Part shown: piece after piece, positions 25,061 through 34,592 of the stretch
Numbering within the stretch: the stretch's first letter is position 1
Layout of the letters: each line of letters starts with the position of its first letter
Position numbers and translations under genes: made by a program
The notes under the pieces: generated by a model
Seen by the model: the letters and a program-made list of their open reading frames with translations, nothing else
What the model was told of the DNA's origin: nothing
Database searches by the model: none
Assembly (NCBI GenBank): GCA_047975295.1
Contig: JBKEDH010000013.1
Location: 1 to 36,024, forward strand
Direction: 5' to 3'
Length of the DNA: 36,024 nt
Source of the DNA: JBKEDH01 sp047975295
GTDB taxonomy: Bacteria > Bacteroidota > Bacteroidia > Flavobacteriales > Flavobacteriaceae

Positions 25061-25987
25061 ATGGATACCGTTAATAAATATGCCGCCAATAAACCGAGTG
25101 TCGTAACCATAGGTACTTTCGATGGGGTGCATATTGGACATCAAAAAATAGTTAAACGCTTAATAAAAACAGCAGGAGAAGAGCATTTGCAATCTGTGGT
25201 ACTTACTTTTTTTCCACATCCACGTATGGTATTGCAAAAAGATTCGAACATAAAACTTATTAACAGCATTGGCGAACGCCGAAATATTTTAGAAGGATTG
25301 GGACTGGATTACCTCCTTATTAAAAACTTTACAAAAGCATTTTCAAGGCTTTCTGCCGAAGATTTTGTAAAACAGATTTTAGTAGATACTCTAAATGTTA
25401 AAAAAGTTATTATTGGTTACGACCATCGTTTTGGGCGCAACCGCAATGCCAACATTAACGATTTAACCAAATTCGGAGCAATTTACGGTTTTAAAGTGGA
25501 AGAAATTTCCGCTCAGGATATCGACGATGTTTCGGTAAGTTCGACAAAAATAAGAACCGCTCTATATGAAGGTGATATTGAAAAAGCCAATGCTTATCTT
25601 GGTTACCATTTTATGCTAACGGGAAAAGTGGTAAAAGGGCAATCTTTGGGGCGTAAAATGGGATATCCTACGGCCAATATTTTTATTGAAGAAGATTACA
25701 AGCTCATCCCCAAACAAGGTGTATATGTTGTAAATGCCCAGATTAACGGCGAGTTGGTTTACGGTATGATGAATATTGGTTCAAACCCTACCATTAAAGG
25801 AAAAGGCGACAGTATTGAAGTCCATTTTTTTAATTTTAACGCTAACCTTTACAACCAAATTATACAGGTAAACATACTGCACCGCTTGCGTGACGAATAT
25901 AAATTTGAATCTGTCGAGAAACTAACGGAACAATTACAAAAAGACGAAATAACCGCATTGGATTATGTTGAAAGTCGGAAAATTTAG
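25061..25987 (+). CDS. ribF: Bifunctional riboflavin kinase / FAD synthetase
   Basis: The 308-residue cytosolic enzyme phosphorylates riboflavin to FMN and adenylates FMN to FAD. The N-terminal nucleotidyltransferase domain (about 1-180) has TIGTFDGVHIGHQKIVKRL, FFPHPRMVL, GYDHRFGRNRNA and VSSTKIRTALYEGDIEKANAYLGY. The C-terminal kinase domain (about 185-305) has GRKMGYPTANI, GVYVVNAQING and MNIGSNPTIKGKGDSIEVHFFNF. The length is standard. No FMN riboswitch is visible in the short 71 bp gap to the divergent protease gene. serS follows on the same strand with its own promoter element. Confidence 0.96.
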   Translation: MDTVNKYAANKPSVVTIGTFDGVHIGHQKIVKRLIKTAGEEHLQSVVLTFFPHPRMVLQKDSNIKLINSIGERRNILEGLGLDYLLIKNFTKAFSRLSAEDFVKQILVDTLNVKKVIIGYDHRFGRNRNANINDLTKFGAIYGFKVEEISAQDIDDVSVSSTKIRTALYEGDIEKANAYLGYHFMLTGKVVKGQSLGRKMGYPTANIFIEEDYKLIPKQGVYVVNAQINGELVYGMMNIGSNPTIKGKGDSIEVHFFNFNANLYNQIIQVNILHRLRDEYKFESVEKLTEQLQKDEITALDYVESRKI

Positions 25988-26076
25988 GTTGATTATCATT
26001 TTTATCATTCTATTAATTTACCCATCCACCAAAATTAAAATCCATACATCATTTCAATCTTCAAACCTAAATTCAC

Positions 26077-26084
26077 TAAATTTG
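26077..26084 (+). promoter_or_regulatory. serS promoter -7 element (TAAATTTG)
   Basis: TAAATTTG matches TAnnTTTG exactly, 20 bp before the serS ATG. A TTTC at 26052-26055 sits 21 bp further upstream and is a weak -33 candidate. Confidence 0.5.
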
Positions 26085-26104
26085 TGGCTTAAATTTTTAA
26101 AAAC

Positions 26105-27376
26105 ATGTTACAAGTTCCCTTTATTAGAGAAAACAAAGATTTGGTTATTAATCGTTTGGCAAAGCGTAATTTAGATGCTTCCGAAATGATCGATACCGTT
26201 ATTGTGTTGGACGAAGAACGGCGCAAAATCCAAACCGAATTAGACAATACCTTGGCGGAATCCAATACCATTTCTAAAGAAATAGGCATCTTGTACAAAT
26301 CGGGACAAGCCGATAAGGCCAATGCCCTAAAAGAAAAAACAGGCGAACTTAAAGAAACTTCAAAAACATTAAACGAAGCCTTAAACCTTAAAATTGAAGC
26401 CTTAAACCAACTGCTTTACAAAATACCCAACATTCCCAACGAAATCGTGCCCAAGGGAAATACAGATGAAGACAACGAAGAAATTTTTAGGGAAGGCGAT
26501 ATTCCACAACTTTTTGATGGTGCCGAACCACATTGGGAATTAGCCAAAAAGTACGATATTATTGATTTCGAACTGGGTAATAAAATAGCAGGTGCTGGAT
26601 TTCCGGTATATAAAGGCAAAGGTGCAAGGTTACAACGAGCCTTAATAAGCTATTTTTTAGATAAAAATACAGAAGCGGGTTACACCGAATACCAATTACC
26701 ACATTTGGTAAATGAAGCTTCGGGTTTTGGCACAGGGCAACTACCGGACAAAGAAGGGCAAATGTACCATGTAACCGAAGATAACCTATACCTAATCCCT
26801 ACGGCCGAAGTACCCGGTACCAATATTTTTAGGGATGTGGTATTGAATGAAAGCAATTTGCCTATAGGTATTACAGGTTATACACCATGTTTTCGTCGTG
26901 AGGCTGGAAGTTATGGCGCTCATGTAAGAGGGTTAAATAGATTACATCAGTTCGATAAGGTCGAAATTTTACGTGTGGAGCACCCAAGCCAGTCGTACCA
27001 AGCGTTGGATGGTATGGTAAACCACGTAAAAACTATTTTAAAAGAGTTAAAATTACCTTACCGTATATTACGCCTTTGTGGTGGCGATTTAGGCTTTACC
27101 TCTGCTCTAACATACGATTTTGAAGTATTTTCTACGGCTCAGGACAAATGGTTGGAAATATCGTCTGTTTCAAATTTTGAAACCTTTCAGGCCAACCGTT
27201 TAAAGCTGCGTTTTAAAAATAGTGAAGGCAAAAACGAACTGGCACATACGTTAAATGGCAGCTCTTTAGCTTTACCTCGCGTTTTGGCCGGTATTTTGGA
27301 AAATTACCAAACCCCAGAAGGCATTGTTATTCCGGAAGTTTTAAGGCCTTATACCGGATTTAATATTATTGATTAA
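26105..27376 (+). CDS. serS: Serine-tRNA ligase
   Basis: The 423-residue class II synthetase charges tRNA-Ser and tRNA-Sec with serine in the cytosol. The N-terminal tRNA-binding coiled coil spans about residues 25-105 (long K/E/L-rich helices from LDEERRKIQTELDNTLAESN to LNQLLYKIPNIPNE). The core has motif 1 near FPVYKGKGARLQRALISYFL, the TAEVPGTN serine/ATP block, motif 2 TPCFRREAGSYGAHVRGLNR with FDKVEILR, and motif 3 NGSSLALPRVLAGILEN. It ends with the usual PEVLRPYTGF. Length and motifs are complete. It converges on the class V aminotransferase gene. Confidence 0.97.
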   Translation: MLQVPFIRENKDLVINRLAKRNLDASEMIDTVIVLDEERRKIQTELDNTLAESNTISKEIGILYKSGQADKANALKEKTGELKETSKTLNEALNLKIEALNQLLYKIPNIPNEIVPKGNTDEDNEEIFREGDIPQLFDGAEPHWELAKKYDIIDFELGNKIAGAGFPVYKGKGARLQRALISYFLDKNTEAGYTEYQLPHLVNEASGFGTGQLPDKEGQMYHVTEDNLYLIPTAEVPGTNIFRDVVLNESNLPIGITGYTPCFRREAGSYGAHVRGLNRLHQFDKVEILRVEHPSQSYQALDGMVNHVKTILKELKLPYRILRLCGGDLGFTSALTYDFEVFSTAQDKWLEISSVSNFETFQANRLKLRFKNSEGKNELAHTLNGSSLALPRVLAGILENYQTPEGIVIPEVLRPYTGFNIID

Positions 27377-27494
27377 AGGGGAATGATATTAAAGATGTCA
27401 TCCTAAAGGATACAGGAAATGTAAACAACAGTCGATTAAATAAGATTCTTATCTGTCATTCAAGATGATGGGTAAACTAATTATAGGCTTCCTT

Positions 27495-29003
27495 TTATCC
27501 CATATCGAACCAAGATTCGATTTTACAATTATAATTGTTTTTTTGTTCAGCATTGTGCCTAAACTCATTATTCGCTTTGTCCCGAACGTAATCTTGCGAC
27601 CATACTTCGAATTTTTGAGATAGCGCAATTATGGCATCACATACAAAATGGATTTCCTTGTTGGTCGTGGTGGGATGTATGGACATACGCACCCAGCCCG
27701 GTTTGTGGGTTAAATCGCCTTCATCAATTTCGCAGGTAATATTATTAGACATTTCTTCATCTACATGCAATAAATAATGGCCGTAAGTACCTGCACACGA
27801 ACAACCACCCCGCGTTTGGATACCAAAACGGTCGTTTAGCAATTTTACTGCCAGATTGTAATGAAGGTTATCAATATAAAACGACAACACGCCCAACCTA
27901 TCCTTTTGTTGGGGTGCCAAAATATTAATATTTGGAATGCTTTCTAATTTGCCAAAAACAATATTTAACAGTTCATGTTCACGCTTCAACATTTGGGCAA
28001 CACCCATCTGCTCCTTTAATTTAACAGATAGCGCAATTCGTATGGTTTGCAAAAAACCGGGAGTTCCGCCATCTTCCCGGGTTTCTATATCGTTAAAATA
28101 TTTGTGGTTACCCCAAGGATTGGTCCACGATACGGTACCGCCTCCCGGATTGTCCGGTACTTGGTTTTTGTATAAGTTATTATTAAAAATAAGAACACCA
28201 CTTGTTCCTGGGCCTCCCAAAAATTTATGGGGCGAAAACATAATGGCATCCAATCGGGCTTCGGTATCTTCGGGGTGCATGTTAATGTTTACGTATGGTG
28301 CCGAACAGGCAAAATCGACAAAACATAAACCGCCGTATTTATGGATTAAACGGGCCATATCGTGGTATGGTGTTTGAATGCCCGTAACATTGGAACAAGC
28401 TGTAACAGCCGCAATTTTTATGGGCGTGTCCTGATAGGCTTTTATTTTCTCTTCGAAGGTTTTTAAACATACTAAACCTTCGTTATTGGGTGGTACCACC
28501 ACTACTTTGGCAATGGTTTCCAACCAAGTGGTTTGATTGGAATGGTGCTCCATATGCGTTATAAAAATAACCGGACGTTTTTCGTTGGGTATTTCGGTAT
28601 GGGCTTTAAGGTTTTCGTTTATTTTAAGCCCAAGAATACGTTGAAACTTATTGATAACACCCGTCATACCTGTTCCTTCGGTAATCAGCACGTCATTTTT
28701 ATCTGCATTAACATGCTTTTTTATAATATGCCTGGCTTCCTTGTAGGCCTTGGTCATTAACGTTCCGGTAATAGCCGTTTCGGTATGGGTGTTGGCAACA
28801 TAAGGGCCAAAAACGTGCTGTATTTTATCTTCAACAGATTTGTACAGCCTTCCGCTTGCCGTCCAATCGGTATATACTATTTTATGTTCACCAAAAGGTG
28901 TTTTAAAGGTTTCGTTTATACCTACGATTTCATTTCTAAATTTTGAAAAATAGGCTTCCAAAACACTTATTTCGCTTTTGTTTATGGAATTGTTGGTTTG
29001 CAT
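27495..29003 (-). CDS. Class V aminotransferase / cysteine-desulfurase-like PLP enzyme
   Basis: From the ATG at 29003 the product has 502 residues; upstream in-frame codons run into dsbD and are rejected. It is a fold-type I PLP enzyme. TEGTGMTGVINKFQRILG binds the phosphate, FITHMEHHSN stacks the ring, DFACSAPYVNINMH carries the aspartate, and FSPHKFLGGPGT holds the Schiff-base Lys260. A Cys pair in TRGGCSCAGTYGHYLL lies where desulfurases have their loop, but the sequence is not SufS or IscS. The gene starts 16 bp after the dsbD stop on the same strand, so the two are probably cotranscribed. That hints at sulfur or thiol chemistry, but the substrate is unknown. Confidence 0.87.
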   Translation of the reverse strand: MQTNNSINKSEISVLEAYFSKFRNEIVGINETFKTPFGEHKIVYTDWTASGRLYKSVEDKIQHVFGPYVANTHTETAITGTLMTKAYKEARHIIKKHVNADKNDVLITEGTGMTGVINKFQRILGLKINENLKAHTEIPNEKRPVIFITHMEHHSNQTTWLETIAKVVVVPPNNEGLVCLKTFEEKIKAYQDTPIKIAAVTACSNVTGIQTPYHDMARLIHKYGGLCFVDFACSAPYVNINMHPEDTEARLDAIMFSPHKFLGGPGTSGVLIFNNNLYKNQVPDNPGGGTVSWTNPWGNHKYFNDIETREDGGTPGFLQTIRIALSVKLKEQMGVAQMLKREHELLNIVFGKLESIPNINILAPQQKDRLGVLSFYIDNLHYNLAVKLLNDRFGIQTRGGCSCAGTYGHYLLHVDEEMSNNITCEIDEGDLTHKPGWVRMSIHPTTTNKEIHFVCDAIIALSQKFEVWSQDYVRDKANNEFRHNAEQKNNYNCKIESWFDMG

Positions 29004-29019
29004 GATAGATTTTAGACTT

Positions 29020-31008
29020 CTATTTTTTGAACTTTGAAAGGCCTTGGACCAGCCAATCGTTGTATTCGTCCACATTGGGCGTATAGCCAACTGGATCGAC
29101 CAAATTTTCTTCATTATGGTTCATAAGCACATAAAACGGTTGCGAGTTGGCTTTATATTTTATGGTTTGGAGTTCGCTCCATTTCTGCCCAATATATTTT
29201 AGCTTTTTACCGGGTTTTAATTGCGATTCCACAACTTCATGTTCTTTTAACGGACGCTTATCATCAACATACAACGATATTAAAACCACATCGTTTTTTA
29301 ATTTGTTTAATACTTGTGGTTTTACCCAAACGTTTTGCTCCATTTTTCGACAGTTTACGCAGGCATGCCCCGTAAAATCTATCATAACCGGTTTACCAAC
29401 TTTTTTGGCGTATGCCAAGCCTTTATTATAATCGTTAAACGCCAAAATATCGTACGGTGGCATTAAATGGGCGCCTTCGGGCAATGCTTCGTTATGTATA
29501 GAAACACTATTAGAACCCAATTGCGTAAAACCTACACCGTAGGGTGATTCGCTATAATGCTGCGGTGGCGGAAAAGCACTTACTAAGTTTAACGGTGCCC
29601 CCCAAAGTCCAGGTACCATATAAATGGTGAACGATAAGGCCAATAAACCTAAACTTAACCGACCTACCGAAATATGGGTGATTGGCGAGTCGTGTGGAAG
29701 TTGTATTTTTCCAAACAGATAAAAGGCCAAAGCACCAAAAACGGCAATCCAAATAGCAATAAATACTTCACGTTCCAAAAAGTGTAGTTGCAGTACCAAA
29801 TCGGCATTAGAAAGGAATTTAAAGGCAAGAGCCAATTCCAAAAAGCCAAGTACTACCTTTACGGTATTAAGCCATCCGCCCGATTTTGGTAATGAGTTTA
29901 ACCATCCGGGGAAAGCGGCAAATAAAGCAAAAGGCAAAGCTATTGCCAACGAAAAACCAAACATGCCCACAATTGGGCCTATTTTATTTCCTCCTGTAGC
30001 TGCTTCGACCAAAAGTGTTCCCACTATGGGGCCTGTACACGAAAACGAAACAATAGCCAAAGCCAAAGCCATAAAAAAGATACCTATTAAACCTCCTCTA
30101 TCGGCTTGTCTGTCTACTTTATTGGCCCATGAATTTGGTAGCATAATTTCGAATGCTCCCAAAAACGAAGCCGCAAATACCAATAACAATAGGAAAAATA
30201 TAAGATTAAACCAAACGTTTGTGGATAAGGCATTTAAGGCATCGGCACCAAAAATGGCACTTACAAGGGTTCCAAGAAGTACATAGATAACAATAATGGA
30301 CAATCCGTAAATAACAGCATTACGTATACCAGCCGCCTTTGTTTTACTTTGCTTGGTGAAAAAACTTACCGTCATGGGAATCATGGGGAATACGCATGGT
30401 GTTAACAGTGCTGCAAATCCGGATAAAAAGGCAATGAAGAAAATACCCCATAAACCTCTTTGCGATTCATCTTTTTTCGACGCTTTTGAAGTTTCTTGTG
30501 TTTCTACTCCGACTACTTGAACCGTTTTGTTAGAATCATTACTTGAAATATTTGATGCGTTTTGAAAATTAAACACCAAATCTTCCTCGGTTGGTTGTGT
30601 ACAATTTGTATCGTTACACGCCATAAATTCTACAAAACCGTCTATTTTGGAAACCTTACCTTCAACCTTAACCCGTTGTTTAAATACAGCTTCGTTTTCA
30701 AAATATTTAATTTCCATTTCAAAAACGGCATCTTGTACGGTATGGCCTTCGGGCTCTTCGGTATTACCAACAATTTGTACACCTTCGGCACTATCATCAT
30801 AAGTAAAAGTGGTTGAAATAGGACCGTTTTCCGGTACGGTTTGCGAATATAAGTGCCAACCCTTGTCTATCTTGGCCGTAGTTATTAATTCGTATTCGGT
30901 ATCGGATATTTTATTGACCGACGTACTCCATTTTACCGGCTCAAAAATCTGGGCGTTGCATAAAAACGATACCAAAATTATAGTTAATGATAGAAGTATT
31001 TTTTTCAT
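29020..31008 (-). CDS. dsbD: Thiol:disulfide interchange protein DsbD
   Basis: From the ATG at 31008 (662 residues) a signal peptide (MKKILLSLTIILVSFLCNAQ) is at the N-terminus; an in-frame TTG at 31032 would bury it. The protein passes electrons from cytosolic thioredoxin to the periplasm. The N-terminal domain (about 20-155) has FMACNDTNCTQPT. The membrane domain (about 190-470) has the cysteines in LLTPCVFPMIPMT and VSFSCTGPIVG and about eight to nine helices. The C-terminal thioredoxin domain has FTGHACVNCRKM (Cys550, Cys553). All six redox cysteines are present. Its 5' leader is shared with the efflux outer-membrane gene, and a stand-alone paralogue of its first domain lies upstream. Confidence 0.95.
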   Translation of the reverse strand: MKKILLSLTIILVSFLCNAQIFEPVKWSTSVNKISDTEYELITTAKIDKGWHLYSQTVPENGPISTTFTYDDSAEGVQIVGNTEEPEGHTVQDAVFEMEIKYFENEAVFKQRVKVEGKVSKIDGFVEFMACNDTNCTQPTEEDLVFNFQNASNISSNDSNKTVQVVGVETQETSKASKKDESQRGLWGIFFIAFLSGFAALLTPCVFPMIPMTVSFFTKQSKTKAAGIRNAVIYGLSIIVIYVLLGTLVSAIFGADALNALSTNVWFNLIFFLLLLVFAASFLGAFEIMLPNSWANKVDRQADRGGLIGIFFMALALAIVSFSCTGPIVGTLLVEAATGGNKIGPIVGMFGFSLAIALPFALFAAFPGWLNSLPKSGGWLNTVKVVLGFLELALAFKFLSNADLVLQLHFLEREVFIAIWIAVFGALAFYLFGKIQLPHDSPITHISVGRLSLGLLALSFTIYMVPGLWGAPLNLVSAFPPPQHYSESPYGVGFTQLGSNSVSIHNEALPEGAHLMPPYDILAFNDYNKGLAYAKKVGKPVMIDFTGHACVNCRKMEQNVWVKPQVLNKLKNDVVLISLYVDDKRPLKEHEVVESQLKPGKKLKYIGQKWSELQTIKYKANSQPFYVLMNHNEENLVDPVGYTPNVDEYNDWLVQGLSKFKK

Positions 31009-31100
31009 GTGTTTATATTTTTTGTTTTTCAAAGGTTATATGTAACATCCTTGTAATCACCTCGATATGTAACAAATTTTTAGTCATGGATGTTTCATTA
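31002..31100 (-). repeat. Duplicated ~98 bp leader, copy 2 (upstream of dsbD)
   Basis: Read on the minus strand, this matches the leader at 9760-9858 through to the start codon. It contains the near-palindrome GTTACATATAAC and two exact copies of ATATGTAACA (+ strand 31038-31047 and 31065-31074, 27 bp start to start). A 24-codon frame, start 31087 and stop 31013, shares MLH[VI]TFEKQ with the frame in copy 1. Confidence 0.7.
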
Positions 31101-31217
31101 TATATTTGAAATTATAAGGCTTTTTTGGTTTATTTTAAGAAAGACGATAATTCCTTGGGTTCAAAAGCTTTTTTACATCTTTTGGAATCGGCATGATTTG
31201 TTTGTTCGGATTTTGTC

Positions 31218-31664
31218 TTAATTTATATTGAAAACAAGATCGACTTCGTTTGGTAGTAGGCAACGGGTGTCGTCGCATACCATAAACTCGACGCTTGCAT
31301 TTACCTTAAAAGTTTCTTTTGTCTTTAATTTAATACGTTGTTTAAAGGTTGCCTTGGTATCGAAAAATTTAATTTCCATTTCGAAAATGGGATCATTAAC
31401 AACATGGCCTTTTTCTTCTAAAGTATTGCCTTTTTTTAAATAATTGGGATTGCTTTGGTAGGCAAAGGTGGTTGGTATAGGCCCATCTTCTGGTACGGTT
31501 TGCGAATATAAATGCCAACCTTTGTTTATGGTTGCAGTAGCTACCAATTCGTATTCGGTATCGGAAATTTTATTCGTGGAAGTTGCCCATTTTACAGGTT
31601 CCAATATCTGTGCCTGTACAATACCTGCTATAAAGACTGCTATAACTATTATTACTTTTTTCAT
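31218..31664 (-). CDS. Stand-alone DsbD N-terminal-domain protein
   Basis: The 148-residue exported protein has a signal peptide (MKKVIIVIAVFIAGIVQAQ). The rest aligns along its whole length with the N-terminal domain of the adjacent DsbD. Shared blocks are EPVKW.TS.NKISDTEYEL, KGWHLYSQTVPE.GPI.TTF, FEMEIK, FKQR and SVEFM.C(N/D)DT.C, including both redox cysteines (MVCDDTRC). It stops where DsbD continues into the membrane domain. This is best explained by tandem duplication and loss of the rest. It may shuttle electrons from DsbD to periplasmic substrates. Its start region also shares AAAAACAATAAATAT and CACATGAAAA with the duplicated leaders. Confidence 0.85.
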   Translation of the reverse strand: MKKVIIVIAVFIAGIVQAQILEPVKWATSTNKISDTEYELVATATINKGWHLYSQTVPEDGPIPTTFAYQSNPNYLKKGNTLEEKGHVVNDPIFEMEIKFFDTKATFKQRIKLKTKETFKVNASVEFMVCDDTRCLLPNEVDLVFNIN

Positions 31665-31755
31665 GTGCTAATATTTATTGTTTTTTAGGTCAATACGGAA
31701 TACCCAAATTAACATTATGCTGTACGATTAAAACTTAATAAAGGGTATTTCATTT

Positions 31756-34566
31756 TTATTGTTTCGGTTTTATTATGATTTCATAAGACTTGGAACCGTC
31801 AAGAATTTGTTTGGCTATATTTTGGATACTTGCTTTAGACATATTATTTACAATGTCGGTAAAATTTTTAGGGTCGTTAATATCCTCTCCAAATCTGAAA
31901 TATCGGGTAAGCATGCTCATATCGTAACCGTTTCTGTTTTTTGCCTGTTCGCGCTCTTTTATGAAGTTTGTTTTGGTTTTGTTCAAATCTTCTTCATTAA
32001 TCGTGCCATTGGCTATTTTTTGTAGTTCTCCCTTAACAATTTCGGATAGATTATCGGCCATATCCGGATTGCAATCAAAATTAAAGGAAACATAAGCCTT
32101 TGCCTTAGGTTGGCGGCTAAATTGGGCTTTTGCTCGTGGGCTGTACGAGCCACCTTCGGCTTCACGAACGGTTTCGGTAACACGTAACTGTAACATATCA
32201 CCTAATGCTCTTGTATATATGGCATTGGCAGGGGTGTAGGGCATTTCTTTTTCGTAGGCTACGCTAATACTGGCTTTTGGATTTTCCATCTCCAAAAATA
32301 TATCCCTGTCGATAGTATTAGAAATCCATTTGGCACCATTATCCAAATAGCTTTCGGTTTCTACTTTGGTAGGTATGCTAGCCATATATTTTTCCAGAAG
32401 AGGCTTTAAATCTTCGGCTTTTGTATCGCCAACTATAAAAAATTCAAAATCTGAAATGTTTTCAAACCTATCGCTATAAATGGCTTTTATTTTATCGAAT
32501 GAAATAGCATTGACATAATTTTGGTCGAAAAGACGAGCCTTGGGATTGTTTTTTCCGTAAAGGGCAATAGTCATACTATCACCTATTTTTTCATTTAAGT
32601 CCTTGCTACGCCTAACCAAATAATTATTTAGGTTATTTTGAAGTACTTTAAAGGCCTGCTCGTCAAAACGTGGTTTTACAAAGCGTAAATGTACCAATTG
32701 AAGCATGGTTTCCACATCTTTTGTATTGGACGACCCGTTAACGGTTTCGGTAATTTGCCCTAAGCCAACACTTGCTTGGGCTGTTTTTCCGGCCATTACC
32801 TTTTGTAGCTCGGTTAATGAAAAGTCACCCAATCCGGATTTGCCTACCAAACTGCCCATAAAATTGGCCGAAGGTAAATCGTCATCCTTCAATAAAGATT
32901 TTCCGCCGTAACTTGTAGCGCTTAACCTAACTTGATCTTTATCCTTATTGGTAAATTTGTAGTGTACTTTTACGCCATTGCTTAAAACAAAAGTGGTTGC
33001 TCCGGTAACGGCATTGGGCTGTTCTTCAATAATTTTTCCTGTTTTAATATTCAAGCCAGACACCAAAGTTTTGCCTTCCAAAGCTTCGGTATAAGGTTGT
33101 ATGCCATTGTCGTTTTCAACGGTATTTATAATTTGTTTGGCCTGTGTTTCGGTTAGGTTATCTTGTCCTTCTACACCAATAACATTTAAAAATCGGTTGT
33201 TTTTTGTGTATAGGTCTTTTATGGTATTATGGAGTTCCTTTGCTGTAACCAAACCAAAAATTTGCTTGGCTATTTCGTATTCCTGTGCAATATCGACAAT
33301 GGTTTTGTTCGAAAAATAGTTGTTTTGGATAAGGCGTTGTATGTTACCGTGCCTTCTACTGTCTATTTTTGCAATTTGGTTTTCGTATGAATTTTTCATA
33401 CTGGCAATGGTTCGGTCTATTTCGGGCTGTACATACCCGAATTTTACGGCTCTTACCACTTCGGTTAAAACTTCTGTAAAGGCTTCTTTTTGTTTGCCCT
33501 GTTTAGGTGAAATACTTAAAGTGAATGCTTTTGAAGTTCTGGACAAACCGCCATTACCCACTCGTGCACCAAGAAAATTGGCTTCGGGAGTTCTGGATTT
33601 TTCCGATATTCGCAACGACAACATTTGTATAGCCATAGACTGTAAAAGATCTCGTTTTAAATCGGCAACAGTTTCGTTATTTAAACTGCTTTTATGACGA
33701 ATACCAAAGGTCATGCTTGCTGTTGATATTTCGGGGTCTTTTCCAAGGCTATACTGCATATCCTTATTTTCGGGTATATCAACTATATAACGTTCTTTAG
33801 GGTTTTTAATAGCCGGGATTTTGGAAAACATACCGATTATTTTTTGTTCAACATCGTTAACATCAACATCACCTATAACGGCAATGGCTTGTAAATCGGT
33901 ACGGTACCAATCGTGATAAAAATCGCGAAGCGCTTTATATTTAAAATTTTCTACTACATCCATTGTGCCTATAGGCATTCTGTCGGCATATTTGGAGTGA
34001 TTGAACATAATGGGCATGGATACTTCGTATAGACGCATATAGCCGTTTTGTCGGGTACGCCATTCTTCTTTTATAACACCACGTTCGGCATCAATTTCTT
34101 CATCGGTCAACAATAAATAATTGGACCAGTCCAACAGTACGGTCAAACACGTATCGATTAAACCATCCTTGGTTGGAATATTGCTAAGGTTATAAACCGT
34201 TTCGTCGAAAGCGGTATAAGCATTTATGTCCTTACCAAAAACGGCGCCGTGTTTTTGTAAGGTGTTTAAAATCCCTTTTCCGGGAAAGTGTTCGGTACCG
34301 TTAAAGGCCATATGTTCCAAAAAGTGAGCCAGACCTTTTTGGTCGTCGTTTTCCAATATAGAGCCTACATTTTGCATAATATAGTAACTGGCGGCATCTT
34401 TTACCACATCGGTACTTTTTATATAATAGGTAAGGCCATTGGGCAATACGCCTTTTTTGTAAGTTGCATCGGTTGGTAGAGGTGTATTTAAGTTTATTTC
34501 TTGAGCAAAGCCTTTGGGTGCAACTATTGTGGTAAATGTTACTATAAAAATAAAAATGTTTCTCAT
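31756..34566 (-). CDS. M16-family zinc metallopeptidase (pitrilysin/PqqL-like), periplasmic
   Basis: From the ATG at 34566 the product has 936 residues and opens with a signal peptide (MRNIFIFIVTFTTIVAPKGFAQ). The in-frame ATG at 34611 lies upstream of a TAATTTTG -7 element and is rejected. The active M16 half has the inverted zinc site HFLEH (His81, Glu84, His85) and the distal glutamate in DAERGVIKEEW, with DINAYTAFDETVYNLSN between. A second, catalytically silent M16 half follows (about 500-936), giving the two-clamshell layout of single-chain M16 proteases. The likely role is degradation of peptides in the periplasm. No pqq or siderophore genes are nearby. Confidence 0.93.
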   Translation of the reverse strand: MRNIFIFIVTFTTIVAPKGFAQEINLNTPLPTDATYKKGVLPNGLTYYIKSTDVVKDAASYYIMQNVGSILENDDQKGLAHFLEHMAFNGTEHFPGKGILNTLQKHGAVFGKDINAYTAFDETVYNLSNIPTKDGLIDTCLTVLLDWSNYLLLTDEEIDAERGVIKEEWRTRQNGYMRLYEVSMPIMFNHSKYADRMPIGTMDVVENFKYKALRDFYHDWYRTDLQAIAVIGDVDVNDVEQKIIGMFSKIPAIKNPKERYIVDIPENKDMQYSLGKDPEISTASMTFGIRHKSSLNNETVADLKRDLLQSMAIQMLSLRISEKSRTPEANFLGARVGNGGLSRTSKAFTLSISPKQGKQKEAFTEVLTEVVRAVKFGYVQPEIDRTIASMKNSYENQIAKIDSRRHGNIQRLIQNNYFSNKTIVDIAQEYEIAKQIFGLVTAKELHNTIKDLYTKNNRFLNVIGVEGQDNLTETQAKQIINTVENDNGIQPYTEALEGKTLVSGLNIKTGKIIEEQPNAVTGATTFVLSNGVKVHYKFTNKDKDQVRLSATSYGGKSLLKDDDLPSANFMGSLVGKSGLGDFSLTELQKVMAGKTAQASVGLGQITETVNGSSNTKDVETMLQLVHLRFVKPRFDEQAFKVLQNNLNNYLVRRSKDLNEKIGDSMTIALYGKNNPKARLFDQNYVNAISFDKIKAIYSDRFENISDFEFFIVGDTKAEDLKPLLEKYMASIPTKVETESYLDNGAKWISNTIDRDIFLEMENPKASISVAYEKEMPYTPANAIYTRALGDMLQLRVTETVREAEGGSYSPRAKAQFSRQPKAKAYVSFNFDCNPDMADNLSEIVKGELQKIANGTINEEDLNKTKTNFIKEREQAKNRNGYDMSMLTRYFRFGEDINDPKNFTDIVNNMSKASIQNIAKQILDGSKSYEIIIKPKQ

Positions 34567-34592
34567 AAGGTTAAAAGTTTTAATTGGTGTTT

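Noticed and set aside
27377..27494. Possible dispersed-repeat remnant (GTCATCCTAAAGGAT)
   Set aside because: The palindrome is very short and there is no second copy in the window.
9760..31100. Inverted leader copies as ends of an invertible DNA segment
   Set aside because: The copies are imperfect, 21 kb apart, enclose housekeeping genes, and no recombinase gene is in the window.
31101..31217. Short minus-strand frame reading ...ADSKRCKKAFEPKELSSFLK just after the DsbD-domain gene
   Set aside because: It looks protein-like, but has no usable start (a stop lies just upstream) and no resemblance to DsbD sequence. Probably chance or an unrecognisable remnant.
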